From positions 1-40,046 of the forward strand of contig JAZRHM010000002.1 of assembly GCA_045644765.1 (NCBI GenBank): DNA of 40,046 bases, written 5' to 3'. Under the pieces are notes generated by a model that was not told the DNA's origin, searched no databases, and saw only the letters and a program-made list of their open reading frames with translations. This document shows positions 25,273 to 33,622 of this stretch, piece after piece (position 1 is the stretch's first letter; the number at the start of each line of letters is the position of its first letter). This DNA is from JAFTYO01 sp045644765. Its GTDB lineage: Bacteria; Pseudomonadota; Alphaproteobacteria; RF32; CAG-239. Made by a program: the position numbers and the translations under genes.

Positions 25273-26277
25273 ATGAAAAAGTTACTTAATTTTAACCAGG
25301 AGATTTTTCTTCTGGAAGATGGTGTAATTACCAGCTTGGGTAAAGCTGATAACATGAAACTAATATCTCAAGATCTTTATGCTGTGGGTGATGAAGTCTT
25401 CAAAATTAATGGTAATCAGATTGAGGTTGTTGCCAAAGATGTAAATTATGAGCGTGTCTATTTTCATGCAACGGCAAGAAAACATGAGACACTTCTTCAA
25501 TCTTTTTCATCTATGCGATATGCAGTGCCTCTGAATGAAGTTAATCCGTTATTGTTGGCAAAGCATACTGAACTTTTGGAAAAACGCACATATGGTCAAG
25601 CAGATGGTGCAATTGTGCTTACTTCACGGTCGGGGAAAAATATACAACTTTTCCTTCCTAAGAAAGGGTTGCTGAAAAATTTAAATTTTGATGCAGAAGG
25701 GAAAGTAAATGTTGATGATCTTGACGATAACAGCGTTATCTTTTTAAACAGTTATTGGCCAAGTGCTTTTATTTATAAAGGATATGCCTATACCAATTTG
25801 AATACATTTAGGTATTGGCGGGATAGTAATAATAAAGAGCAAATCACGAATGACTGTTGGACCAAAGTGCATAAACCTTTGCTTATGTCAGCCAAAGAGT
25901 ATATGCTTTTCTATGCAGGCGTATCTATATTTGCTTTGGAGCAAGATGGTAATATCACAAAACTACATTTTCTTGGTGTTATTAATCGTGTAATTAAAAC
26001 AGAAAATGGCGATTTGGTTGAGTTTTCAGACCATAAAAACACGGGCAACTATGAGTTGTGTCATTTAGGTGAAAAGCTTGAGTTTATTGCATCCAGAGAT
26101 TCTACAAGCGAATATACCATTGATGAAAAAACCGGAAAGGTTTCTGTTCACAAGCGACATTACAAATATGACGAAGAAGGTAATCCTATTCTAAAAGAAT
26201 ATGGTGAGCATGATTATATCAGAGAAGATTATGATTTGGTTTTTGAAAACGGATATTACAAACGCATCGATCATTAA
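25273..26277 (+). CDS. Beta-rich protein of unknown family
   Basis: A 334-residue protein, likely cytoplasmic, with no signal peptide or membrane helix. The sequence alternates short strands and polar turns (LLEDGVITSLGKADNMKL, AVGDEVFKINGNQIEVV), which suggests repeated beta elements or a WG/propeller-like fold. A C-terminal segment rich in Tyr, Glu and Lys resembles KWG/MORN-style text (KRHYKYDEEGNPILKEYGEH). I do not recognise a family. The ATG lacks a Shine-Dalgarno site and follows the MFNY leader. Monocistronic with a terminator. Confidence 0.7.
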   Translation: MKKLLNFNQEIFLLEDGVITSLGKADNMKLISQDLYAVGDEVFKINGNQIEVVAKDVNYERVYFHATARKHETLLQSFSSMRYAVPLNEVNPLLLAKHTELLEKRTYGQADGAIVLTSRSGKNIQLFLPKKGLLKNLNFDAEGKVNVDDLDDNSVIFLNSYWPSAFIYKGYAYTNLNTFRYWRDSNNKEQITNDCWTKVHKPLLMSAKEYMLFYAGVSIFALEQDGNITKLHFLGVINRVIKTENGDLVEFSDHKNTGNYELCHLGEKLEFIASRDSTSEYTIDEKTGKVSVHKRHYKYDEEGNPILKEYGEHDYIREDYDLVFENGYYKRIDH

Positions 26278-26283
26278 TTTTTT

Positions 26284-26318
26284 TATCCTCCGATTGTATA
26301 GCAGTCGGGGGATATTTT
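26284..26318 (+). terminator. Terminator of the gene at 25273
   Basis: A stem TATCCTCCGA / TCGGGGGATA (one G-T pair) with an 11-nt loop is followed by TTTTAT. Confidence 0.8.
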
Positions 26319-26401
26319 ATGATAAAATACTTTTTATAAAACATATTGACAGCGATAAATAAACATATCAGTATAAAAGAAATTTATATAGGAGATAAGA
26401 T

Positions 26402-27214
26402 ATGTTTAACTCAATTAATTTAGATGACAAGATTTTAAATTCTGAAAAATTTAAAAGAGATGAAATTTCTTTTAATTTAATACCTTATCTTATCAAAAAT
26501 AAAGAAAGATATCCTGACATCAGATGCTATTCTGATGGCAAAGATTGTGTCATATTAAATACAGATATCAATCATCCTGTTGTGGTTTGGACAAGCTCTG
26601 ATTTTTCCGATTATGAAAGTTTATCTTGTTTTTTATATGAAAAATTTTCCGATAATAAGCCATTAACACTAACAACAAAAAATGATATTTATAAATTTTT
26701 TAATGATAAAGGCTTAGTTGCTGATTTTGATGATATCAGAATTCTCGGCGTTTATAAATGTGAAAAATTAAACCATATTGAGAAAAGAGGATATATAGAT
26801 ACGGCCAAACCTGAAGAAATAGAAACAATTGCAAAAATGCTTCAATCTTTTGATAATGAAGCTCTGCCGGAAGAACAGCATCCGTTCTCATTTTATTTGG
26901 AAAAAGCGCAAAGCTTCATAAATTGTAATGATACGCATAAAGTTTGGCGAGATAAAAACACAGATATAACTTCTATAGCTTATTTTACACCGGTAGAAAC
27001 AAATGCAAAAATAGGGGCTGTTTATACCGTTCCTGAAAGAAGAGGTGCCTCGTATGCAAAAATGTTGGTTTGTGAACTGTCAAAGATTATTTTAGAGATG
27101 AATCTAACTCCTGTTTTGTATACAAATTTTCAATATGAACCGTCGAATAAATGTTATAAAGCAATAGGTTTTGAATTGTTAAATACAATTTGTTCATATA
27201 ATGTGAAAAAATAA
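26402..27214 (+). CDS. GNAT-family N-acetyltransferase
   Basis: The 270-residue protein has an unassigned N-terminal half and a C-terminal GNAT domain. In the latter, IGAVYTVPERRGASYAKMLV (about residues 203-222) corresponds to motif A, the acetyl-CoA pyrophosphate-binding loop with the R/Q-x-x-G-x-(G/A) form. A typical end follows (LYTNFQYEPSNKCYKAIGFE). The acceptor is unknown. AGGAGA precedes the ATG and TTGACA lies at 26346. The ferredoxin gene begins 8 nt after its stop, so the two are probably co-transcribed. Confidence 0.82.
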   Translation: MFNSINLDDKILNSEKFKRDEISFNLIPYLIKNKERYPDIRCYSDGKDCVILNTDINHPVVVWTSSDFSDYESLSCFLYEKFSDNKPLTLTTKNDIYKFFNDKGLVADFDDIRILGVYKCEKLNHIEKRGYIDTAKPEEIETIAKMLQSFDNEALPEEQHPFSFYLEKAQSFINCNDTHKVWRDKNTDITSIAYFTPVETNAKIGAVYTVPERRGASYAKMLVCELSKIILEMNLTPVLYTNFQYEPSNKCYKAIGFELLNTICSYNVKK

Positions 27215-27222
27215 CCATATAT

Positions 27223-27402
27223 ATGCTTAATGTCGATAGCTCGCTATGTATAAAATGTGGAAAATGTGTTACAATATGTGATGAATCGGAGCACAGTGCT
27301 TTATCTATAACAGATGGAAAGGTGATTGTGGATACAGATAAATATGTCGGATGCTCGCTTTGCTCTCATGTTTGTCCTAAACTTGCAATCAGTATGAAGT
27401 AA
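27223..27402 (+). CDS. Small ferredoxin-like iron-sulfur protein (59 residues)
   Basis: A short ORF reads MLNVDSSLCIKCGKCVTICD and ends GCSLCSHVCPKLAISMK. The first motif, Cys9-x2-Cys12-x2-Cys15-x3-Cys19, is complete. The second is Tyr41-x2-Cys44-x2-Cys47-x3-Cys51-Pro, so the expected first cysteine is Tyr. By ferredoxin wiring, cluster I (Cys9, 12, 15, 51) is complete and cluster II has only Cys19, 44 and 47. It may hold one [4Fe-4S] and a [3Fe-4S] or altered cluster. It directly follows the GNAT gene. There is no clear Shine-Dalgarno site; coupling to the upstream gene is plausible. Electron-transfer role inferred. Confidence 0.78.
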   Translation: MLNVDSSLCIKCGKCVTICDESEHSALSITDGKVIVDTDKYVGCSLCSHVCPKLAISMK

Positions 27403-27442
27403 TATATCATAACTAAAATAAGACAAACATTAAATTAATAGC

Positions 27443-27480
27443 ATAACCTACTGACCTTAATGTCAGTAGGTTATTGTTTA
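27443..27480 (+). terminator. Terminator of the GNAT-ferredoxin unit
   Basis: A perfect 13-bp stem ATAACCTACTGAC / GTCAGTAGGTTAT with a 6-nt loop is followed by TGTTTA. Confidence 0.85.
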
Positions 27481-27594
27481 TGCAATATTTATAAAGATTG
27501 GTTTTGAATACAAAAAACATCAAAATCATCAAATATTTGAAAAATAACAAATCTTCATATAAGAGGTATATGTAAATACCGTAATCAATAGATT

Positions 27595-29982
27595 TTATCT
27601 TTGCGCAACCCCCATCACTCTTAAAATAAGAGGTATATATTGCGATTGTTGCTGATTGGTTGTGTTTTCTACATTTTTCTCCGTTTTTTCTGAAGATATA
27701 TGCTGACGAGATGCCTCAGCTACAATCTTTTCCATTGCTTGATCGAAACGTTTTCTATCTATTTCCATTAACTCTTTCAATAACTGATGATCTGCTTGCA
27801 CTAAATTAGTCAATAATTGCGCTGATATATCAACATTGTCTTGAGATTGTTCGATAGGTTGCTCCGAAACAATCTCTTGAGTTGCGTCTAGAGATTGTTC
27901 GATAGGCTGTTCTGAAATTTTGGCTCTAGCTTGTTGTAAAGATTGGCTATAATTTTGTTCATAAGGTTGTCCTGAAATTTCGGCTATAACTTGTTGTAAA
28001 GATTGGCTATAATTTTGTCCTGGAATAATTTCTTGAGTTGCGTCTAGAGATTGTTCATAAGGTTGCTCGATAGATTGTTCTTGAGTAACGCTTTGTGTAT
28101 TGTCCGTAACAACTTCAGTTGTTTTTACCGAGAACAATTGCATTGCTCCTGATATTATGCTTTCTTCGAGAGCTGTTTTTTCATTAGAGTGTTTATCTGA
28201 CAGAGCCTTTTCATTATTTTCTTTTTCCTGCTTTATTGAAGAATATATGTTTTCAAAATTAATATTTTCATTTGATATTTTTAATTCACAGTTAGCAACT
28301 TCAGTTTTTGTTTGCTCAATATTGTTTGATAAGCTTTCTCTTTGTGTTTTTAATGCTTCCAGTTCAGCTTGCACCTGCTCAATTTCTGTAGTTTTGTCTT
28401 CGTGAGTTGTATTATAAGAAACATTAAGGTTTTGAGCTATTTGAGCTCTTGTTTGTTCATCAAAACTTGATATTTTATCATATGCAAACTCAGATGTATG
28501 AAAAATTGAGACGTCACAATTATAATAACCACTGGTTGTGATGTCTTCACGTACATGATCTCCGTTACCTGCCGTATATGTCATTTTGCCGTTTTCTTGA
28601 TCAATATTTACCATAATTGTATGAAAACCTGATGTTGTGTTTGTTGCACCACGTGGAGTATCTATACAAATGACATCGCCGTCTTTAACATAAACATGCT
28701 CTGTTTGACGTCCATTATCGAAAGCATAAGAATAATATTTTTCTCCGGTTTTATCATCGGTAACTAACTGACCTTTTTCATATATATCTTTTAAGCTAAC
28801 CCCTGATATCTTTAATACGTTGGTACCAACTTTTTGTGTATATCCGGATTTGGGATCACGTTTGTCAATGGAAAGAGCACCATCGTTTCTTCGAATTAGC
28901 CCTCGTGTGTCTACCTCAGCCCCTGAAACATAAGGAGTTGAGCCAAAAGCTATATGTACAGAGTCGGGACGATGTGAAAGAGATTCTCCAACTAAAGTTC
29001 CATATTTATTTTCCCATCCTGATTGATAAGGCGTAATTTTTTCTGTTTCATTTTCATCTATCTTAATGTCAAAAGAATCTGTATTTAATATATCAACTCC
29101 ACACTTTTTATCAGCTGCATTTATGCAAGAAACAGCGGCAAGTGAACAATAGTTTACACCATACATGCCTTGGCAATTCATAGCAGGGAATGCATAAGAG
29201 GCCGGAGTGCCAATAACTTTGCCTTTTGAATCAAAATTTGTCATTGGTTTGCCATTTTTATCAAGAGGAGCTCTGTTTGTAACCCATCTTTTATGTATAG
29301 TGCTGTTTTGGGTGGCTTTGCCTTTTATGGCTCTGATAGAATTATCAAAAGTGTTATGAATTTCGGTCATATAAGCTTTGGTTAAAACTTCAGGGGATAC
29401 TCGTTGCTGAAGTTCTGTCTCATATTCTTGTTGTTGAGTTTGAAGTTCGGCAAGTTGTCGTTCTTTTTCTGCAATTTGATCATCAAGAGATGCAAGAGCA
29501 TTTTCTTGGTTTTGTAAACTAATATATAAGTTATTAAGCTCACCTTCTAATTCCCATCTCTTTTCTATATGTGCGCTTTCTGCTTCTCCCAAGCTGTTTG
29601 CAACTTGTCCTCTCAACTCCATCAGTTCTTTTTGTTGTTGAGTAGCTAAATCGGTTCTTAGCTGACTTGCATGAATATCATAATTTTTAAATGTGCAAAC
29701 ATTACTATATGTATCTATATACTGTGTAATATAATCTTTTTTATCATCAGATAAATTATTGCTAGATGATGTACTGGTTTCTAAACCATATTCTTGTTGT
29801 AATGTGGCGTATTGTTCCTTATACTGTCTGGTATGCTCTTTGATTTTATCTATTTCATCTTGAGATGCGCTGATACTTGTAAGATCAAAAGCAGATAGTT
29901 CCTCTGGGGGCATCTTTAAGAAGTCTTCAACAGAAATTTCCAGTTTTTCTCTTTTATTATCTACCTTATAATGTAAAATCAT
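27595..29982 (-). CDS. Large protein with Cys-His-Asn peptidase-like core, coiled coils and Gln-rich repeats
   Basis: This is a 795-residue protein without a signal peptide. Residues about 110-210 form a coiled coil. The middle domain has Cys279 in MYGVNYCSLAA, a GDVICID strand, His454 in SGFHTIMVN and Asn473 in YTAGNGD. That order and context are those of papain-fold NlpC/P60 or CHAP-type hydrolases. A second coiled coil (about 510-590) follows, then Gln-rich repeats (QPYEQNYSQSLQQ, QPIEQSLDATQEI) and a tail ENTTNQQQSQYIPL. GGAAGGTG precedes the ATG. It is 46 nt after the related gene at 30029. It could be a peptidoglycan hydrolase, toxin or effector; activity is inferred from motifs only. 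Confidence 0.65.
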   Translation of the reverse strand: MILHYKVDNKREKLEISVEDFLKMPPEELSAFDLTSISASQDEIDKIKEHTRQYKEQYATLQQEYGLETSTSSSNNLSDDKKDYITQYIDTYSNVCTFKNYDIHASQLRTDLATQQQKELMELRGQVANSLGEAESAHIEKRWELEGELNNLYISLQNQENALASLDDQIAEKERQLAELQTQQQEYETELQQRVSPEVLTKAYMTEIHNTFDNSIRAIKGKATQNSTIHKRWVTNRAPLDKNGKPMTNFDSKGKVIGTPASYAFPAMNCQGMYGVNYCSLAAVSCINAADKKCGVDILNTDSFDIKIDENETEKITPYQSGWENKYGTLVGESLSHRPDSVHIAFGSTPYVSGAEVDTRGLIRRNDGALSIDKRDPKSGYTQKVGTNVLKISGVSLKDIYEKGQLVTDDKTGEKYYSYAFDNGRQTEHVYVKDGDVICIDTPRGATNTTSGFHTIMVNIDQENGKMTYTAGNGDHVREDITTSGYYNCDVSIFHTSEFAYDKISSFDEQTRAQIAQNLNVSYNTTHEDKTTEIEQVQAELEALKTQRESLSNNIEQTKTEVANCELKISNENINFENIYSSIKQEKENNEKALSDKHSNEKTALEESIISGAMQLFSVKTTEVVTDNTQSVTQEQSIEQPYEQSLDATQEIIPGQNYSQSLQQVIAEISGQPYEQNYSQSLQQARAKISEQPIEQSLDATQEIVSEQPIEQSQDNVDISAQLLTNLVQADHQLLKELMEIDRKRFDQAMEKIVAEASRQHISSEKTEKNVENTTNQQQSQYIPLILRVMGVAQR
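27840..28085 (-). repeat. Coding tandem repeats (Gln-rich units)
   Basis: The segment holds near-identical units, for example two copies of ACTTGTTGTAAAGATTGGCT-like sequence spaced 57 nt apart and two copies of TCTTGAGTTGCGTCTAGAGA. They encode QNYSQSLQQ and SLDATQEI units and are likely to vary in number. Confidence 0.75.
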
Positions 29983-30028
29983 AGTACACCTTCCATATAT
30001 AAACTTAGCAATAAAAAATCAAATTATC

Positions 30029-31525
30029 TTAACTAATAGACCTACCTGTTTGCAAAAGATGCATTTTTATGGCAATAGGCATATCTTGCGATTGTTGCTG
30101 ATCGGTTGTGTTTTCAGCATTGTTTTCAATAGGAGCAGTTGACGTTTCCACCGCAGTTTCTTGAGCTTTTTCGGTTTGTTGTTCTTTATTCGGGGTGGGC
30201 TGATTAAGTTGTATATCAAGCTGATGCATGACAATTGTTGCAGCGTTACAGTCATCAATCATTTGATTGAGCAGAGCATCTTTATTAGTATTCTCAGTAT
30301 TTTCAGTTTTAATTTGTGCATCAGGATCAGTTGTTTCGCTATTTGCCTGATTTTGTTGATCCGATCTGATATCTCCCGGATTTTGCAAAGGTTCAACATG
30401 AGCAGATGTTATATCAGCTTGTAGTAAATCAGTTGGCTCTCTATATCTATATGGTGATGTTAAAAAACTTTGTAATTGCGACTTATTAAAATGATTTAGA
30501 AAAGATTTATTTTGAGTCTGACTGTCAATAGAGTTATTGGTATATTTCGGATTAAAAAGCAAATCTTTTTCCATTTGAGCAGAAGAGGTTCTCTTGTTCA
30601 TAATATTATTTTTGCTTTGATCAATTTTACTTTGTATTTCTTCAACAGACATATTTTCCATATCTTTACACTCGGTAGCAATTTGTTCATTCATCCATTG
30701 ATTTGTACTGGCATAAAGGACTGAAGAGTTATTATATTTGTCTTTAGGATCATTTATATCATGATAGCTAAATTCTGTCGGATTATTTGCTTGTATGGTA
30801 TAACCTATTATCTCTCCTTTTTCATTTTTATTAACTGAAATAAGTGTGCGTTCATGATATCCTGAACTTGAGAGATTGGATGGAAATGCAATTCTGTCTC
30901 CTGGTCCGATTTTACCCTGATTAATGGCATCTTTGAGCTTAATCGGTGATTGTTTATTATTGCTATAATTTTTACTATTTGGATCCCATATAAAATTACC
31001 GGCTCCCGTATGCCAATAATCAAAATTTTTATAATGTATTATCTTACCCGGTTCGCCGGCAAACTGTATTATATTGGCACCATCTTTACAATTCATATCA
31101 GCGCAAATTTTTTGAACAACGGTTGAGCCTGTAATCGCACAACATGCTTTTTTATCGCTTTTGCTGTATTGGTACATTACATGTTCGGGTGTGCGGCGTG
31201 CGATACTGTCTCCAGGTATAATATGTTCGCCGATATTTTGGCAACCATTCCATATACTGCTATCCATTGCATCTATATTTTTTGTAGTTATATTAACCAT
31301 ACGAGAATCATGATACATTTCAATACCGGCATTATAGCATACAGCTTGATATTCTTCGTTTCTGATAAGTTTATATTGATCTATTAACGCAGCTCTGTAA
31401 GCTTCATCACTTTCATAATTTTCACGCGATAACGTTTTATATTTATCAAATATATATGTTTCGTTCCAAGAACTATATTCATCAAATTGAGAAGATAAAT
31501 TTGTTTGTTCATTATTGACAGTCAT
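30029..31525 (-). CDS. Second Cys-His-Asn peptidase-like protein, paralogue of the 27595 gene product
   Basis: This is a 498-residue protein without a signal peptide. Cys128-Cys129 lie in KKACCAITGS, a strand GPGDRIAFPS follows, His224 lies in SSGYHERTLISVN and Asn247-Asn248 in YTIQANNP. The block GD-x-I...SG(F/Y)H...VN...YT...N aligns with the larger neighbour, so the two share a catalytic-type domain. The second half is polar, ending NAENTTDQQQSQDMP, almost the same as the neighbour's tail. GGAG lies 8-9 nt before the ATG and a TATACT -10 box lies at 31558-31563. It is first of the two-gene operon. Related substrates or redundant roles are likely. Confidence 0.65.
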   Translation of the reverse strand: MTVNNEQTNLSSQFDEYSSWNETYIFDKYKTLSRENYESDEAYRAALIDQYKLIRNEEYQAVCYNAGIEMYHDSRMVNITTKNIDAMDSSIWNGCQNIGEHIIPGDSIARRTPEHVMYQYSKSDKKACCAITGSTVVQKICADMNCKDGANIIQFAGEPGKIIHYKNFDYWHTGAGNFIWDPNSKNYSNNKQSPIKLKDAINQGKIGPGDRIAFPSNLSSSGYHERTLISVNKNEKGEIIGYTIQANNPTEFSYHDINDPKDKYNNSSVLYASTNQWMNEQIATECKDMENMSVEEIQSKIDQSKNNIMNKRTSSAQMEKDLLFNPKYTNNSIDSQTQNKSFLNHFNKSQLQSFLTSPYRYREPTDLLQADITSAHVEPLQNPGDIRSDQQNQANSETTDPDAQIKTENTENTNKDALLNQMIDDCNAATIVMHQLDIQLNQPTPNKEQQTEKAQETAVETSTAPIENNAENTTDQQQSQDMPIAIKMHLLQTGRSIS

Positions 31526-31633
31526 AATACGTCTCCATTATCTTATCATCTATATTAAGTATACCCTAAAAAACAAAAAAATAAAACAATTTTTTTATGA
31601 CAATATTGTGACATTAAATTACAAAATAAAAAA

Positions 31634-31682
31634 AACGCCGGTTTCGATAGGCAATAAATATTCCTATGCCAAGACCGGCGTT
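31634..31682 (-). terminator. Terminator of the phosphoribosyltransferase gene
   Basis: A stem AACGCCGGT / ACCGGCGTT with an inner ATAGG/CCTAT helix is followed on the minus strand by a T-run. Confidence 0.82.
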
Positions 31683-31709
31683 TATATGATTATTGTTTTG
31701 GTATTGTAT

Positions 31710-32129
31710 CTACTCCCAAGGAAAGTTTATCCATAAACCGGCAGGTTCGGTTATCGGGGCAAAATCAGGTTTTATGGTCTGATTTTTATTGATGACGACA
31801 CAAATTTTAGCCAATGGATATTTTTTGCGTAAGTACAGCAATGTTTCACCACTATCACAAATATCATCGATGATGTATGTTGTTTCAGCATTAGGTATTT
31901 CATCAAATGTTGTGTCAACCAGTTCAGATTGTTGGTGGTCATTGGCATAAGAAGATAGCCTGATGAATTTTATATCTTTAATTCCAAGTAAATGGGCAAT
32001 TATTGTTGCCGGAACCAAACCTCCACGTGCAACTGCAACAATTGTGATTTTTTCATGGTTTTCAGATTTTATTTTATCTGCAATATCTTTACATGCATTT
32101 TTGATTTCTGTAAACGTAACATTTTTCAT
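31710..32129 (-). CDS. Phosphoribosyltransferase (xanthine-guanine type)
   Basis: The 139-residue protein has the type I PRTase fold: VARGGLVPATIIAHLLG near residues 32-48 and the PRPP loop TYIIDDICDSGETL near 85-98. It would join a base to PRPP, most like the purine salvage (Gpt-like) group; substrate is not certain. GGGAGAC lies 7 nt before the ATG at 32129; a TTG immediately before it is less likely. Single gene with its own terminator. Confidence 0.82.
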   Translation of the reverse strand: MKNVTFTEIKNACKDIADKIKSENHEKITIVAVARGGLVPATIIAHLLGIKDIKFIRLSSYANDHQQSELVDTTFDEIPNAETTYIIDDICDSGETLLYLRKKYPLAKICVVINKNQTIKPDFAPITEPAGLWINFPWE

Positions 32130-32315
32130 CAAATGTCTCCCTAAAGTAAAATAATTTCTAGCTTTGTAACAAAATAAGCAGAAGACGTCAAATCATTTTA
32201 TCTGTTTTTGGTATGAAAACTTGTAATTGTTTTAAGAACTTAATTCATAACTTGTTAAATTCGTTGAAATAATTAAATTTCAAATATAGTATAGATATGT
32301 TACTAAGGAGGAAAT

Positions 32316-32861
32316 ATGCAAGATAAAAAAATCTTAGGTTTACACAAAGATAAGGTCCATTTAGTCAGTTATTGTCCTGATTGGGTTAAAGAGTTTAAAA
32401 AAGAAAAAGAAATTTTACAAAAAATATTAGGAGCTATAGCATTACAAATAGAGCATGTTGGTAGCACTTCAATTCCGGGTTTAAGCGCTAAACCTATTTT
32501 AGATATTGCAGTTGCAGTAGAAAACATTGAAACTTTGGCAAAGTTAATTCCTGTTTTAACTAAAGCAGGATATGATGTCTTAAATTCCATAGAAAACAAA
32601 GGAGAAATATTGGCTAGAAAAGGAAACACGGAAAACAGAACACACTATATTCATATAGAAGTTATCGGAAGCACATATTGGAATGACCATATTTTATTTA
32701 GAGATTATTTGTTAAAACACCCTGAATATATTAAACAATATGAAAACTTAAAAGAAAGCCTTGCAGTACAATTTCAAGATGACAGAAAACAATATACGTC
32801 AGCTAAAAACGAATTCATACAAAGTATATTAAAACTTGCTACTGACGAAATTGTTAAATAA
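32316..32861 (+). CDS. GrpB family (UPF0157) protein
   Basis: The 181-residue protein has the GrpB/nucleotidyltransferase-like signature HVGSTSIPGLSAKPILDIAV near residues 47-66, then HIEVIGSTYWNDHILFRDYL. The family folds like nucleotidyltransferases and some members are fused to CoaE; the reaction is not known. AAGGAGG gives a strong ribosome site. It appears to be a single gene. Confidence 0.9.
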   Translation: MQDKKILGLHKDKVHLVSYCPDWVKEFKKEKEILQKILGAIALQIEHVGSTSIPGLSAKPILDIAVAVENIETLAKLIPVLTKAGYDVLNSIENKGEILARKGNTENRTHYIHIEVIGSTYWNDHILFRDYLLKHPEYIKQYENLKESLAVQFQDDRKQYTSAKNEFIQSILKLATDEIVK

Positions 32862-32940
32862 TTGTATACCATAACAAAACACTTTATATGCGAGTGCTTT
32901 TTGAGGTGTCATATGCTAAATTTTGTATATGATCTTATTA

Positions 32941-33537
32941 CTATTCAGCATATTTTTGGGCTCGCCGAGTAACTTTTTCAATAGTTATTTTATCGAGAAG
33001 TCTTGAGTTTTTCATGAAATATTCTTTATTGCTCGCAAGTATTTCATGGATAGGTTTTCCCTCAATTTCTTTGTTTACATCAGCGCCTCTTTTTATAAGG
33101 AAATGAGCCGTTTTCCAAGAATGGTTAGCTATAGCATCTGCAAGAGGTGTGTATCCTCTATTATCTAATTGATCCATATTAACAATTCCGGTATTTAAGA
33201 GTTTTTCCATTTTATTCTTATCATCTTTGCGTGCTAATCTGTGTACAAGCGGTATAGGTTGATCATTTGCACCAAGAATATTTGCTTGTTTTATAACTTC
33301 AGGATTTGTATGTTCCAAAACGTATGAAAATATCTCGTCCGTAGAATAAATTGCGAATGATAAAGCGTGAGAGTATTGTTTACCTTTTGTAAACGGATGG
33401 TTGAAATCTCCACCTTTTTCATGAATAGCTTTAACTTTTTCTAAATCATTGGAACCAATAGCATCCATGATTCTGTTTTCGTTATTTTTTTGTATGTTAT
33501 CTTTAATTTCTGCTATTTTTTTAGATATGTCAGCCAT
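32941..33537 (-). CDS. Ankyrin-repeat protein
   Basis: The product is about 198 residues from MADISKKIAEI, with GAGGGGGAAAC before the ATG; an upstream ATG at 33564 lacks a ribosome site. Repeats are visible as NDLEKVKAIHEKGGDFNHP, RGYTPLADAIANHSWKTA and HFLIKRGADVNKE, the ankyrin helix-turn-helix and GADVN turn pattern, about four repeats in all. There is no signal peptide. Ankyrin proteins in host-associated alphaproteobacteria are often effectors or antitoxin/immunity scaffolds. It is 85 nt downstream of the transglutaminase-like gene, same strand, so the two may act together. Confidence 0.82.
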   Translation of the reverse strand: MADISKKIAEIKDNIQKNNENRIMDAIGSNDLEKVKAIHEKGGDFNHPFTKGKQYSHALSFAIYSTDEIFSYVLEHTNPEVIKQANILGANDQPIPLVHRLARKDDKNKMEKLLNTGIVNMDQLDNRGYTPLADAIANHSWKTAHFLIKRGADVNKEIEGKPIHEILASNKEYFMKNSRLLDKITIEKVTRRAQKYAE

Positions 33538-33622
33538 AGTTTCCCCCTCTTTCATGTAAAACAATTATACGCAGATATTACCATGTTTATAAAAGAAAGT
33601 CAAATATAATAACAATATAATG

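Noticed and set aside
26402..26418. Fourth copy of the ATGTTTAAC leader at the GNAT gene start
   Set aside because: Here ATGTTTAAC is the start of the gene itself, has a normal Shine-Dalgarno site and lies at a different distance from TTGACA; probably chance.
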